Under the pieces are notes generated by a model. That model saw nothing but the letters and a program-made list of their open reading frames with translations, was not told where the DNA came from and did not search any database. From RHLJ01 sp965212165 (GTDB lineage Bacteria > Bacteroidota > Rhodothermia > Balneolales > Balneolaceae), in assembly GCA_965212165.1 (NCBI GenBank), contig OZ243096.1, positions 1,302,001-1,366,000 on the forward strand: a stretch of 64,000 nt of DNA, given 5' to 3'. Both the position numbers and the translations under genes were made by a program. How positions within the stretch are numbered: the stretch's first letter is position 1; every line of letters starts with the position of its first letter. Positions 35,058 to 43,676 of the stretch are shown here, in pieces.

Positions 35058-35945
35058 CTAGTATCCGAAATTCTTAACCATATTTGGGTTATCTCTCCAT
35101 TTATCACGAACCTTTACATGTAAATCTAAAAAGACTTTACGATCAACAAACTCTTCAATTGATTTTCTAGATTCTGTTCCTAGCTTTTTAATGGCTTTTC
35201 CACCTTTACCAATAATCATACCTTTTTGCGACATTCGGTTTACAATAATTTCTGCATTAATATAATCCATGTCTGTACGTTCTTCATATTGAATCACTTC
35301 AACTGTTGCTGAATACGGAAGTTCTTCATGATATTGCAGAAATAATTGCTCGCGAATCAATTCTGAGGCAAAAAAGCGAAGTGGGTGTTCACTTAGTTCG
35401 TCTTTTGGATAAAATGGAGGGCCTTCAGGGAGTGCATTTACTAATGTTTCTACTAAGCCTTTTACTCCTTGTCCATCTAAAGCTGAAACAAAAACAGTAT
35501 TCGTAAACTTAAATCTAGAGTTAAGGTATTCACTTAAATGTTGTACTACTTTTTGTTCCTCCGTATCAACTTTGTTAATAACCAGTACAACTTGTTTTTT
35601 AAACCTTCTCAATTCATCAAAAGCATAATCTGGGATATTATTTTCAGAGACTTCAACTATAAATAGGATGATATCTGCATCCTTTTCTGCTTTTTCAACA
35701 AATCGCATCATCGCCTTTTGAAGCTCGTAAGTTGGATTTATAATCCCAGGAGTATCTAAAAAAATGATTTGAGCATTATCCTCAGAATGAATACCAACAA
35801 TTTGATGTCGTGTAGTTTGTGCTTTATGAGTAGTTATTGAAAGCTTAGTCCCTAATATCTGATTCATTAGAGTTGATTTACCCGCATTAGGCTTTCCAAC
35901 AATCGCTACATAACCAGATTTATGCTTTATTTCTTCTTTACTCAC
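35058..35945 (-). CDS. era: GTPase Era
   Basis: 295 residues. G1 GKPNAGKST (17-25), G3 DTPGI, G4 NKVD, and C-terminal KH domain with GMIIGKGGKAIKKLG. Era binds the 3' end of 16S rRNA and helps 30S assembly. ATG overlaps the pdxJ stop by four bases, so it is co-transcribed with pdxJ. Confidence 0.97.
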   Translation of the reverse strand: MSKEEIKHKSGYVAIVGKPNAGKSTLMNQILGTKLSITTHKAQTTRHQIVGIHSEDNAQIIFLDTPGIINPTYELQKAMMRFVEKAEKDADIILFIVEVSENNIPDYAFDELRRFKKQVVLVINKVDTEEQKVVQHLSEYLNSRFKFTNTVFVSALDGQGVKGLVETLVNALPEGPPFYPKDELSEHPLRFFASELIREQLFLQYHEELPYSATVEVIQYEERTDMDYINAEIIVNRMSQKGMIIGKGGKAIKKLGTESRKSIEEFVDRKVFLDLHVKVRDKWRDNPNMVKNFGY

Positions 35946-36676
35946 TTTACATCCTTGTAGATACTCATGATTTCTAGATATGCTTTAACTGTTTTTGGAA
36001 GACCCCAAAATAGCGATTTACCAATTAAAGCGTGCCCAATACTTATTTCATTAAGGTGTGGCACAACGTCTAAAAAAACAGGAAGATTTTCTAAGTTTAG
36101 ACCATGACCTGCATTTACTTTCATTCCCAACTCATGAATTTGTATAGCAGCTAATTTTAAACGTTTAAGTTCGCGTACTTTCTCCTCATTTGATGAAGCA
36201 TTTGCAAAGTTTCCAGTATGGAGTTCAACAGCATCACTGCCTAACTCAAATGCTAGGTTTATATCTCTAGGATTAGGATCTAAAAAAAGTGAAATCTCAA
36301 TTTCGGTTTCACGAATTGAAGGGAAAACTCGTTCTTTAAAATCTTGAAAAACTACCTCCATATTTAATCCACCCTCAGTTGTTAATTCCTCTCGCCCTTC
36401 AGGTACAAGAGTACATAAATCAGGGTTTGTAGATTTTAATATGCTTAGCATTTCATTAGAAGCTGCCATTTCAAAATCAAGTGTGCCTTTAACAGTTCTT
36501 TTTAAAGCTTCAACATCAAAATCCTTAATATGTCTGCGATCACCTCTTAAATGAAAAACGATTCCATCTGCACCAGAATCTTCACATAGTGTTGCAGCTT
36601 CAGCTGGGTTTGGGTATCCTTCTCCTCGTGCATTTCGTAATGTTGCAACGTGATCTATATTAACAAGTAAGTTCAT
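35942..36676 (-). CDS. pdxJ: Pyridoxine 5'-phosphate synthase
   Basis: 244 residues, TIM barrel. VNIDHVATLRNARG with the conserved His, GADGIVFHLRGDRRHI, VTLVPEGREELTTEGG-type loop (CTLVPEGREELTTEGGL) and VNAGHGLNLENL are PdxJ motifs. It condenses 3-amino-2-oxopropyl phosphate with deoxyxylulose 5-phosphate to form vitamin B6. PLP is also the cofactor of MetY nearby, though no direct link is implied. Confidence 0.97.
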   Translation of the reverse strand: MNLLVNIDHVATLRNARGEGYPNPAEAATLCEDSGADGIVFHLRGDRRHIKDFDVEALKRTVKGTLDFEMAASNEMLSILKSTNPDLCTLVPEGREELTTEGGLNMEVVFQDFKERVFPSIRETEIEISLFLDPNPRDINLAFELGSDAVELHTGNFANASSNEEKVRELKRLKLAAIQIHELGMKVNAGHGLNLENLPVFLDVVPHLNEISIGHALIGKSLFWGLPKTVKAYLEIMSIYKDVK

Positions 36677-36768
36677 TCTTTATTTTTCTCCAATTCAACT
36701 AACATTTTTAAAGGAATACTTTGAAAATAGGCAATACCTGCTTTATTTTTTAGAAACAAAATAATTGA

Positions 36769-37320
36769 ATGATTCGAAACCTATTCATATTAATCTCATT
36801 TGTGATTCTACTTTCATCATGTGGTATGGTTAAAAGAGGGACTATACCATGGGAAGAGCGAAGTGCTAGAGAAAATAATCCGCCACCAGTTACAATTACA
36901 ACAGCTACAATTCCTTCATCTACTACTTCGGAAACACTTTCAAAGAATGAGAAAGAGATCGTTTCATCACTCGATTTAGCATATAAAGATTGGAAAGGGG
37001 TTCCTTATGTTCTTGGAGGAACGGGTTACAATGGGGTCGATTGTTCTTCATTTATGCAAATTGTATTCGCTGATTATTTTGAGCTGGAGCTTCCAAGAAA
37101 CACTAGAGAGCAAATGAAAGTGGGGAAATCAGTAAGAAAAAATAGAATAAAACTTGGAGATATGGTCTTCTTTAAAACAGGACGAGATTCTTACCATGTT
37201 GGGGTTATGATTAATAACGAACAATTCCTTCATGCTTCCACTAGTTCTGGAGTTATGATTTCTGGACTACAAGAACGCTATTGGTCTAATGCTTACCTTA
37301 CTACTAGAAGAATTTTATAA
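36769..37320 (+). CDS. NlpC/P60 family lipoprotein peptidase
   Basis: 183 residues. Lipoprotein signal with lipobox LLSSC (Cys18), a Thr/Ser/Pro-rich linker to about 55, then an NlpC/P60 domain: catalytic Cys92 in YNGVDCSSF, His143 in SYHVGVMI and polar residue His155 in FLHASTSSGVMIS. The family cleaves D-Glu-gamma-diaminopimelate bonds in peptidoglycan stem peptides, consistent with the DNPR-type MurE here. Length and architecture resemble E. coli Spr (MepS). Confidence 0.93.
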   Translation: MIRNLFILISFVILLSSCGMVKRGTIPWEERSARENNPPPVTITTATIPSSTTSETLSKNEKEIVSSLDLAYKDWKGVPYVLGGTGYNGVDCSSFMQIVFADYFELELPRNTREQMKVGKSVRKNRIKLGDMVFFKTGRDSYHVGVMINNEQFLHASTSSGVMISGLQERYWSNAYLTTRRIL

Positions 37321-37381
37321 TTTTTATTGTGTGATTTATTTTTCATGTTGACATAACTAAAATTTGAATTTAAGTACGATA

Positions 37382-38845
37382 ATGGGTGCCGATAAAAAAA
37401 AGATTGCAAAGCAGAGAGCCTACTTTATAGGATTATTTACGGTCGTTTTTTTGATCATATTTAATCAGTTTTTGATTCAAAAAGTACTAAGTGAGCAGCA
37501 ATTCGATGCAACTGTAATTAACCTTGCGGGAAGGCAAAGAATGATAAGTCAGAAAATTGTAAAAGAAGCATATCAAGTAATTGATGGAACTTATGATCTC
37601 GAAAGGTTAAAAAATCAGGTAGTAGAATGGGATATAGTTCATGAAGGTCTCCAAAACGGAGACCAAAGATTAGGCTTACCTATATTAGAAAGTGAGACTA
37701 TTCAAGGTCTCTTCAATAGTCTAAGTCCAGTTCAAAGTGCAATTTCTACAGCTATTCTTAATGCAGATAATTCAATTCAATTAGCTAGTTCGTTTTCTAT
37801 AGTTTTAGAAAATGAAATGGTTTTTTTATCGAAGATGGATGAGATTGTAAATTCTTTCGAGAATGAGTCTGGTATAAGAACTAGAAATCTAATTCTATTA
37901 GAAATTTCATTAGCTTTTTTCTCTCTTTTTGTGTTGCTGCTTGAGTTCAAATATATATTTAAACCACTTTTCGAAAAATATGAGCAAGAGAATAGAGAAT
38001 TAGGAGAAACTATAAGTGAATTATCTGAATCAAAGGGGAGATTGTTTAGATCAACTCAACGATTTGATCTTTCAATAGAAGCAATTAATGCGGGTATTTG
38101 GGATTGGTATATTCCAGATGGAACTGAGTGGTGGTCAGATAAATTTTATAATCTTCTTGGTTACGAACCTAATGAAATTACAGCTAGTTACTCAACGTTC
38201 TTATATCAATTAGTACATCCAGATGATCGTATTAAAGTTGAAAATGCAGTAAAAGCACATCTTGAGGATAAAGTAAGTTATAAGATTGAAATTCGATTGA
38301 AAAGAAAGGCCGGTGGTTACAAATGGTTTGAAAGTGTTGGTCAAGCTAGTTGGGATTATGAAGATAACCCAATTCGAATGGTTGGTTCAATAATCGACAT
38401 AGATGAGAAAAAGCAATTCGAAAGCCAGATTACAAGTGATGGGCATATGCTGAGAATTCAAAAAGATGAATTGCAGAAACTCTCTACAAAATTATCATTG
38501 GCATTAAATACGGGATTAATCGGGATATGGGAATGGGACATCAAAACAAATGGCTTAGAATGGGACGACCAGATGCTAGATATTTTTGGAATAACTAGAG
38601 AACAGTTTACAAATGGTTACGATAGCTATTCTGAATCGGTACTCGCAGAAGATTTAGCAGGAATAGAAGAAAAGTTGGAAAAATCAATTGCAACAAAGTC
38701 TAGGTTTGATGCAAATTTTAGAATTAAAAAACCTGACGGTAGTATAAGATACATTTTAGCCAAAGCAGATTTAATATTAGGTGTAAATGGTGAACCCGAA
38801 AAAATGATTGGTATTAACTACGATATTTCAGATTTAAAAAAATGA
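37382..38845 (+). CDS. PilJ-type sensor with two PAS domains and no output domain
   Basis: 487 residues from ATG 37382 (MGADKKKIAKQRAYF); a TTG at 37364 is also in frame. A membrane helix (about 14-33) is followed by a periplasmic PilJ/NarX-like domain starting NLAGRQRMISQKI, a second membrane helix (about 170-192), a short coiled coil, then two PAS/PAC modules of the PAS_3 type (IWDWYIPDGTEWWSDKFYN...GSIIDIDEKKQ and IWEWDIKTNGLEWDDQML...GINYDISDLKK). It stops right after the second PAC. No kinase, GGDEF or methyl-accepting domain follows in any frame. Confidence 0.85.
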   Translation: MGADKKKIAKQRAYFIGLFTVVFLIIFNQFLIQKVLSEQQFDATVINLAGRQRMISQKIVKEAYQVIDGTYDLERLKNQVVEWDIVHEGLQNGDQRLGLPILESETIQGLFNSLSPVQSAISTAILNADNSIQLASSFSIVLENEMVFLSKMDEIVNSFENESGIRTRNLILLEISLAFFSLFVLLLEFKYIFKPLFEKYEQENRELGETISELSESKGRLFRSTQRFDLSIEAINAGIWDWYIPDGTEWWSDKFYNLLGYEPNEITASYSTFLYQLVHPDDRIKVENAVKAHLEDKVSYKIEIRLKRKAGGYKWFESVGQASWDYEDNPIRMVGSIIDIDEKKQFESQITSDGHMLRIQKDELQKLSTKLSLALNTGLIGIWEWDIKTNGLEWDDQMLDIFGITREQFTNGYDSYSESVLAEDLAGIEEKLEKSIATKSRFDANFRIKKPDGSIRYILAKADLILGVNGEPEKMIGINYDISDLKK

Positions 38846-38889
38846 TACACAGCTAAATATTTGATTAAAGTTGAGAATATCAACAATCC

Positions 38890-40086
38890 TTAGCTTGATT
38901 CAGAAATATACTTCATCATTTCAATATATTCGTCGGTCAACTCAACATTCCTTCTATTCATCATAGCTCTCATTGCTGAAGTAGCTTTTTTAAAATCATG
39001 AGGTAGAGTTTTTTCCTGCCCCATCCATTTAAATGAAGGAATGTATCTAGGTGGAAAACCCGTCGAAAAAATAGTAGTTGAAACACCGCAAGTAGTTCCA
39101 GTATTTAGGACAGTATTAATCGCTGTTTTTGAATGATCTCCTAAAATTGTCCCAAAAAATTGACTTCCATTATCATATTCAGTTTTAGTCGTCCAATCAA
39201 AAATCTTCACTTCAGCATAATTATTTTTCAGATTTGAGGTATTAGTATCTGCACCGAAATTGCACCATTGTCCTATTAGTGAATTTCCAACATAACCATC
39301 ATGTGCTTTATTTGAATATGAGTGAAAGATACTGTTAGAAACTTCTCCACCTACTTTTGAGAAAGGTCCAATAGTAGTTGAATCATATATTCTGCCTCTC
39401 ATTTTTACAGTAGCACCCTCACAAATTGCAACCGGTCCTTTAAGAATGGAGCCAGCTTCAATAATCGAATTATCACCTATAAATATTGGGCCCTTCTCAG
39501 CAATAAAAATACATCCAGGTTCTATCTTTGCACTATCTGAAACGAAAATATGCTCAGAGTTTTTGAAAATAGAATCTTTGCATAAACTAGAATTGCCAAT
39601 CGGATTATTGTTGAAAAATTGAAGGTCTGAAGAGATCTCTTCACCATTTAAACTTAGCAAGTCCCAGAAAAACGAAATGGACTTTGTTGCTAGACTATAT
39701 TCGACTTTAGTCAATTTATCAACTCTAAAGTCTTTGTTATCATATAATGAAATAGAACGTTTACCATCAATATTAGCAGCAATGATTTCATCATTTTGTA
39801 CTAAAAATTCTCCACTAGCTAAACTTTTAATAGTGTTTACTAATTCATTAGTTGGTAGATATCTACTATTTACCCAAATACAATTCTGTGCTATATCTAT
39901 TTGATGTGATTTAAATACAGAGGATAAGTAATTATCATAAATTCCTGCTTTAAATTGAGTATTCAGATGTTTTTCCCACTTTTCTTGTATAGTCAAAATA
40001 CCTAAGCGAAGATCAAAGACTGGTCTTGTTAATGTTAGTGGAAGAAAGTTCTTCGATTTACCATCTGAAAAAAAGCAAAGTTGCAT
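38890..40086 (-). CDS. GlmU-like putative sugar nucleotidyltransferase (left-handed beta-helix)
   Basis: 398 residues. N-terminal nucleotidyltransferase-like region begins with FFSDGKSKNFLPLTLTRPVF rather than the canonical G-x-G-T-R-M pyrophosphorylase loop. The C-terminal half has hexapeptide-type repeats (IIEAGSILKGPVAICEGATV, GNSLIGQWCNFGADTNTSNL) forming a left-handed beta-helix. This matches the Bacteroidota 'GlmU-related' family (TIGR03991-like), proposed to stand in for GlmU in UDP-GlcNAc synthesis. Divergent glmS, 92 bases away, makes its expected precursor. Confidence 0.85.
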   Translation of the reverse strand: MQLCFFSDGKSKNFLPLTLTRPVFDLRLGILTIQEKWEKHLNTQFKAGIYDNYLSSVFKSHQIDIAQNCIWVNSRYLPTNELVNTIKSLASGEFLVQNDEIIAANIDGKRSISLYDNKDFRVDKLTKVEYSLATKSISFFWDLLSLNGEEISSDLQFFNNNPIGNSSLCKDSIFKNSEHIFVSDSAKIEPGCIFIAEKGPIFIGDNSIIEAGSILKGPVAICEGATVKMRGRIYDSTTIGPFSKVGGEVSNSIFHSYSNKAHDGYVGNSLIGQWCNFGADTNTSNLKNNYAEVKIFDWTTKTEYDNGSQFFGTILGDHSKTAINTVLNTGTTCGVSTTIFSTGFPPRYIPSFKWMGQEKTLPHDFKKATSAMRAMMNRRNVELTDEYIEMMKYISESS

Positions 40087-40178
40087 AGAAAAAGATTATG
40101 TGATTTTTAATAAGTAATGATCTTAAAATACATTATTTTATATGTTTGATATAGTTAAAAAAGTTTAGGAATATTTAT

Positions 40179-42014
40179 ATGTGTGGAATAGTAGGTTATA
40201 TTGGCGACAAGCAAGCTAAAGATGTTGTAATTAAGGGGTTAAAAAGACTTGAATATCGGGGATATGACTCAGCAGGGATTGCACTATTGAATGGTTCATT
40301 AAATGTTAAGAAGTGCAAAGGAAAGGTTTCGTTTTTAGAGAATTTGGTAAGTGAATCAGAGATTGGGACCATAGGCATAGGTCATACGCGATGGGCTACA
40401 CATGGAGAGCCTAATGATATAAACTCGCATCCACATACTAGTTCGTCAGGAAAACTAGCATTAGTGCATAATGGAATTATTGAAAATTATAACGTTCTCA
40501 AGCAAAAGCTTGAAAGTGAAGGGTATTCTTTTTACTCAGAAACTGATACAGAAATCGTTGCTAAGCTAATTGAAAGTTTTATTGATAAGAATCCAGAAAT
40601 TGGGTTGGTCAAAGCTGTTCAACTATCGTTAGCTCAAATTCGAGGTACTTACGGTCTTGCAATATTACATGCCGATAATCCAGACTCAATTATTGTTGCT
40701 AGAAAAGGTTCACCATTATTGATTGGGGTAGGGAAAGGTGAAATGTTAATTGCCTCAGATGCATCTGCAGTCGCTGAATATACAGATAAAGTGGTATATC
40801 TAGACGATGGTGAACTTGCCATTATATCAAAAGACAATTATCAGGTAATTAATTCAAATGACATTGAGCTTACTAAAGATGTACATGAATTAGCACTCAG
40901 TTTGGAAGAAATTGAGAAAGGTGGTTTTCCGTTCTTCATGTTGAAAGAAATTTTTGAACAGCCTAAAACAATTTCAGACAGTTTAAGAGGTCGTCTAAAT
41001 GTTGAGGAGGGAACTATTACTTTAGGAGGTCTTTCAAAAGTAATGGATAAACTTATAGCAGCAAAACGAATTATAATCGCAGCCTGTGGAACAAGTTGGC
41101 ATTCAGCCTTAGTCGGTGAATACTTGTTTGAGTGGCTAGCTAAGATATCTGTTGAAGTTGAATATGCATCTGAGTTTCGGTATAAAGATCCAATAATTAA
41201 TGAAGGTGATGTATTAATTGTTATTTCTCAAAGTGGGGAGACCGCCGATACCTTAGCTGCACTAAGAGAAGCTAAGGAAAAAGGTGCAACGGTAATTGGA
41301 GTAGTCAATAGTGTAGGTTCTACAATAGCTAGAGAAACTGATGGGGGAGTTTACCTTCATGCTGGTCCAGAAATTGGGGTGGCTTCTACCAAAGCATTTA
41401 CAAGTCAGGTTACTGTTCTCATTTTAATGGCATTGAGTTTAGCGCAGCACAAGAAAACTATTGATAAAGAGTATTCCATGAGAATAATAAATGCTCTTTC
41501 AAAAATACCAAGTCAAGTTGAAGAGATACTCTCAAAAAGCGACGAAATAAAAAGAATCGCAGATCTTTTTACTTATGCTCCAAATTTCCTTTATCTAGGT
41601 AGATCTTACAGCTTTCCGGTTGCACTGGAAGGGGCGTTAAAATTAAAAGAGATTTCATATATACATGCTGAAGGATACCCTGCAGCAGAAATGAAACATG
41701 GTCCTATTGCTTTGATTGATGATATGATGCCTGTGGTAGTAATTGCTTCGACAAAACATACTAACGATAAAATGGTGAGTAATGTAGAGGAAGTTAAAGC
41801 CCGACGAGGAAGAATTATTTCAATTACAACACCTTCAAATAATGAGGTAAAAGATATCTCTGAGTTTAATTGCATGATTCCAGAGACTGAAGATGTACTT
41901 TCTCCTTTATTGAGTGTTATCCCATTACAATTACTTTCTTATTACGTTGCTGTGAATAGAGGCTGTGATGTGGATCAACCAAGGAATTTGGCAAAAAGTG
42001 TAACTGTTGAGTAA
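40179..42014 (+). CDS. glmS: Glutamine--fructose-6-phosphate aminotransferase (isomerizing)
   Basis: 611 residues. N-terminal Ntn glutaminase with Cys2 (MCGIVGYIG), GHTRWATHGEP and HNGIIENY; then two SIS sugar isomerase domains (AACGTSWHSALVGEY, VISQSGETADTLAALREA, LGRSYSFPVALEGALKLKE) and the C-terminal DQPRNLAKSVTVE. It makes glucosamine-6-phosphate, the first step to UDP-GlcNAc for the Mur enzymes in this window. No glmS ribozyme is seen. A TATGTTTG at 40141-40148 fits the Bacteroidota -7 consensus, a weak promoter hint. Confidence 0.97.
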   Translation: MCGIVGYIGDKQAKDVVIKGLKRLEYRGYDSAGIALLNGSLNVKKCKGKVSFLENLVSESEIGTIGIGHTRWATHGEPNDINSHPHTSSSGKLALVHNGIIENYNVLKQKLESEGYSFYSETDTEIVAKLIESFIDKNPEIGLVKAVQLSLAQIRGTYGLAILHADNPDSIIVARKGSPLLIGVGKGEMLIASDASAVAEYTDKVVYLDDGELAIISKDNYQVINSNDIELTKDVHELALSLEEIEKGGFPFFMLKEIFEQPKTISDSLRGRLNVEEGTITLGGLSKVMDKLIAAKRIIIAACGTSWHSALVGEYLFEWLAKISVEVEYASEFRYKDPIINEGDVLIVISQSGETADTLAALREAKEKGATVIGVVNSVGSTIARETDGGVYLHAGPEIGVASTKAFTSQVTVLILMALSLAQHKKTIDKEYSMRIINALSKIPSQVEEILSKSDEIKRIADLFTYAPNFLYLGRSYSFPVALEGALKLKEISYIHAEGYPAAEMKHGPIALIDDMMPVVVIASTKHTNDKMVSNVEEVKARRGRIISITTPSNNEVKDISEFNCMIPETEDVLSPLLSVIPLQLLSYYVAVNRGCDVDQPRNLAKSVTVE

Positions 42015-42133
42015 TTTAAATGAATATAAAATCATTGAAAAATAGTATCTAGAAATAGATTCTTGAATATGTTTTAAAAATCTGAAGTTGGAATAAAATT
42101 TGTGGATAACTTGTTTTTGTAATAAAAATTTAG

Positions 42134-42175
42134 TTATATAAAGGTCCTTTCGAAAACTCTGTGTCTCTTTATATA
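42134..42175 (+). other. Inverted repeat before a tiny ORF
   Basis: ATATAAAG near 42135-42142 can pair with CTTTATAT near 42167-42174, enclosing about 25 bases. It lies just upstream of a candidate 24-codon membrane peptide. It could be a leader hairpin or a chance AT-rich match. Confidence 0.3.
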
Positions 42176-42250
42176 ATGAAAAACTGGAAGACCATTATTT
42201 TTAAAATTGTTGTATTAGTATTGGTTACAATTGTAATATTTACAGGTTGA
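42176..42250 (+). CDS. Candidate 24-residue single-TM peptide
   Basis: ATG at 42176, TGA at 42248-42250. The translation starts MKNWKTIIFKIVVLVLV and ends TIVIFTG: a basic N-terminus and one strongly hydrophobic helix, as in small toxins or membrane regulators. It lies in a 391-base gap between glmS and the HPt gene in which I see no other gene. AT-rich DNA easily gives such ORFs by chance, so support is modest. Confidence 0.3.
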   Translation: MKNWKTIIFKIVVLVLVTIVIFTG

Positions 42251-42405
42251 AAAACAAGTAGATTTGTAACATGCACTCAGCAATGCATCTAATTTCTAAA
42301 TTAGAGTAACACAGTAGTGTTTAAAAATATATTATATAATAGGCTTGTTCGTAATTGTATTATTTCAAATATTAAATACTTAAGTAAATAATTTAGTCAA
42401 GAACT

Positions 42406-42750
42406 TTGAATATAGATTTATCATACTTAGAAGATATTACAGGCGGAGATAAAGAGATGATGATTGAAATGCTTGATCTTTTTATTGAAGATATCCCGGA
42501 ACAAATTTTGCTAATCAAAACACTTGCTAGTGAAAAAAATCTTTCAAAACTCGGAAGTGAAACACATAAGTTAAAACCAACACTGCAATATGTTGGTTTA
42601 TTTGAAATGTTTGAAATCATCAAGGAATTAGAGGAATCTGCTAAGTCGGGAGTATTTTCGGAAGAAATTAATTCATTGGCTAATAAAGTGAGTGAATATT
42701 CTGAAGAAGCTATCCCATTACTTTTTAAAAAGAGAGAAGAGTTAGGCTAG
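42406..42750 (+). CDS. HPt (histidine phosphotransfer) domain protein
   Basis: 114 residues starting at TTG 42406, the first start after an in-frame TAG; the next ATG would remove the conserved first helix. Stand-alone HPt fold: LSYLEDITGGDKEMMIEMLDLF, then phosphorylatable His in ETHKLKPTLQYVGLFEM. It relays phosphate between hybrid kinases and response regulators. No kinase or regulator is adjacent; the nearest signalling gene is the PilJ/PAS sensor at 37.4 kb. Its TAG stop overlaps the stop of the convergent GNAT gene. Confidence 0.88.
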   Translation: MNIDLSYLEDITGGDKEMMIEMLDLFIEDIPEQILLIKTLASEKNLSKLGSETHKLKPTLQYVGLFEMFEIIKELEESAKSGVFSEEINSLANKVSEYSEEAIPLLFKKREELG

Positions 42751-43196
42751 GCATTATATTTTAGTACCATTTGAATATGGTCAATACCATCTACTACGTA
42801 TACCTCACCTTCTGATATAAAACCATATTTACTATAATAATTTGATAAAGCATTTTGAGCTTCTATGCGTATGCTTGAAGATGGAAATTGTTGAAAGGCT
42901 AATTCAATTCCATGATTAATTATCTTCTTACCTATATCCCTTCCTCTAAATTTTTTTGATACTACAATTCGCCCAATGGTAGTATCCTTAAATTTTACAC
43001 CGGGTTCAAAAATCCTAAGATACCCAGCAAGTTCGTTTTTATCATATAAAAGCAAGTGTAAAGCTTTCTGATCCGAATTATCAATATCATCATAGATACA
43101 GTTTTGCTCTATAACAAAGACTTGTTGCCTTAATCTAAGTACATCATAAATGTGAGTAGAAGAAAGTTTTGAAAAGGCCCGAAATTCTAAATGCAT
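42747..43196 (-). CDS. ElaA-like GNAT N-acetyltransferase
   Basis: The start at 43196 (MHLEFRAFSKLSS) is preferred over 43220, which would add eight Lys-rich residues. About 149 residues. The ElaA signature YDVLRLRQQVFVIEQNCIYDDID is clear, followed by the acetyl-CoA loop VVSKKFRGRDIGKKI and a YSKYGFISEGEVYVVDGIDHIQM end. The substrate is unknown. Confidence 0.9.
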   Translation of the reverse strand: MHLEFRAFSKLSSTHIYDVLRLRQQVFVIEQNCIYDDIDNSDQKALHLLLYDKNELAGYLRIFEPGVKFKDTTIGRIVVSKKFRGRDIGKKIINHGIELAFQQFPSSSIRIEAQNALSNYYSKYGFISEGEVYVVDGIDHIQMVLKYNA

Positions 43197-43272
43197 CTTT
43201 TTTTTGATTAAAGTAAACAAAATTGAAGTTGACTCGTAAGGCTGATTTGAATTCTAATTAAAGTATTTCATT

Positions 43273-43599
43273 ATGATCTGGGCTTGGCTTATTAATAGTA
43301 TTTCCGTTTTTATTACTGCAAAAGTATTAAGTGGAGTTGAAATTAAAAATTTTTGGAGTGCTGTTTGGGTAGCAGGGGGGCTTTCATTAGTAAATATTCT
43401 AATTAAACCAATACTTGCATTAATTAGTATCCCATTTATAGTAATTACATTTGGACTATTTGTCTGGGTAATTGACGCACTCTTAATATTGTTAGTAGAT
43501 AAATTCGTAGACGGGTTTAAAATTAAAAACTTTGGATGGGCTTTGGCTTTCAGTTTTATTATGTCAATAATAAGTACAGTACTAATAAAAGTATTTTAA
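43273..43599 (+). CDS. Four-TM 'phage holin family 4' membrane protein
   Basis: 108 residues with about four membrane segments. The pattern KNFWSAVWVAGGLSLVNILIKP and VDALLILLVDKFVDGFKIKNF-type repeats fit the PF04020/YvlD-like family. Despite the name, these are chromosomal membrane proteins without proven lytic function, and no phage genes are nearby. It is followed by a strong terminator. Confidence 0.85.
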   Translation: MIWAWLINSISVFITAKVLSGVEIKNFWSAVWVAGGLSLVNILIKPILALISIPFIVITFGLFVWVIDALLILLVDKFVDGFKIKNFGWALAFSFIMSIISTVLIKVF

Positions 43600-43615
43600 A
43601 AGTTTATGGCCATAA

Positions 43616-43648
43616 AAAAGGCTGTTATAATAATTAAAACAGCCTTTT
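43616..43648. terminator. Bidirectional intrinsic terminator
   Basis: AAAAGGCTGTT (43616-43626) pairs with AACAGCCTTTT (43638-43648) between the convergent holin-like and isocitrate dehydrogenase genes. Confidence 0.85.
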
Positions 43649-43676
43649 CAAGTTAAAAAGTGAAAGTAATATTTAT

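Noticed and set aside
38820..38850. Programmed frameshift at the A7 run ending the PAS sensor
   Set aside because: The alternative frames stop within a few codons, so no longer product is possible.
40087..40178. glmS ribozyme
   Set aside because: The gap before glmS is only 92 bases and shows no ribozyme core.
43273..43599. Prophage remnant suggested by the 'holin' family name
   Set aside because: The family is a common chromosomal membrane protein; no other phage gene lies nearby.
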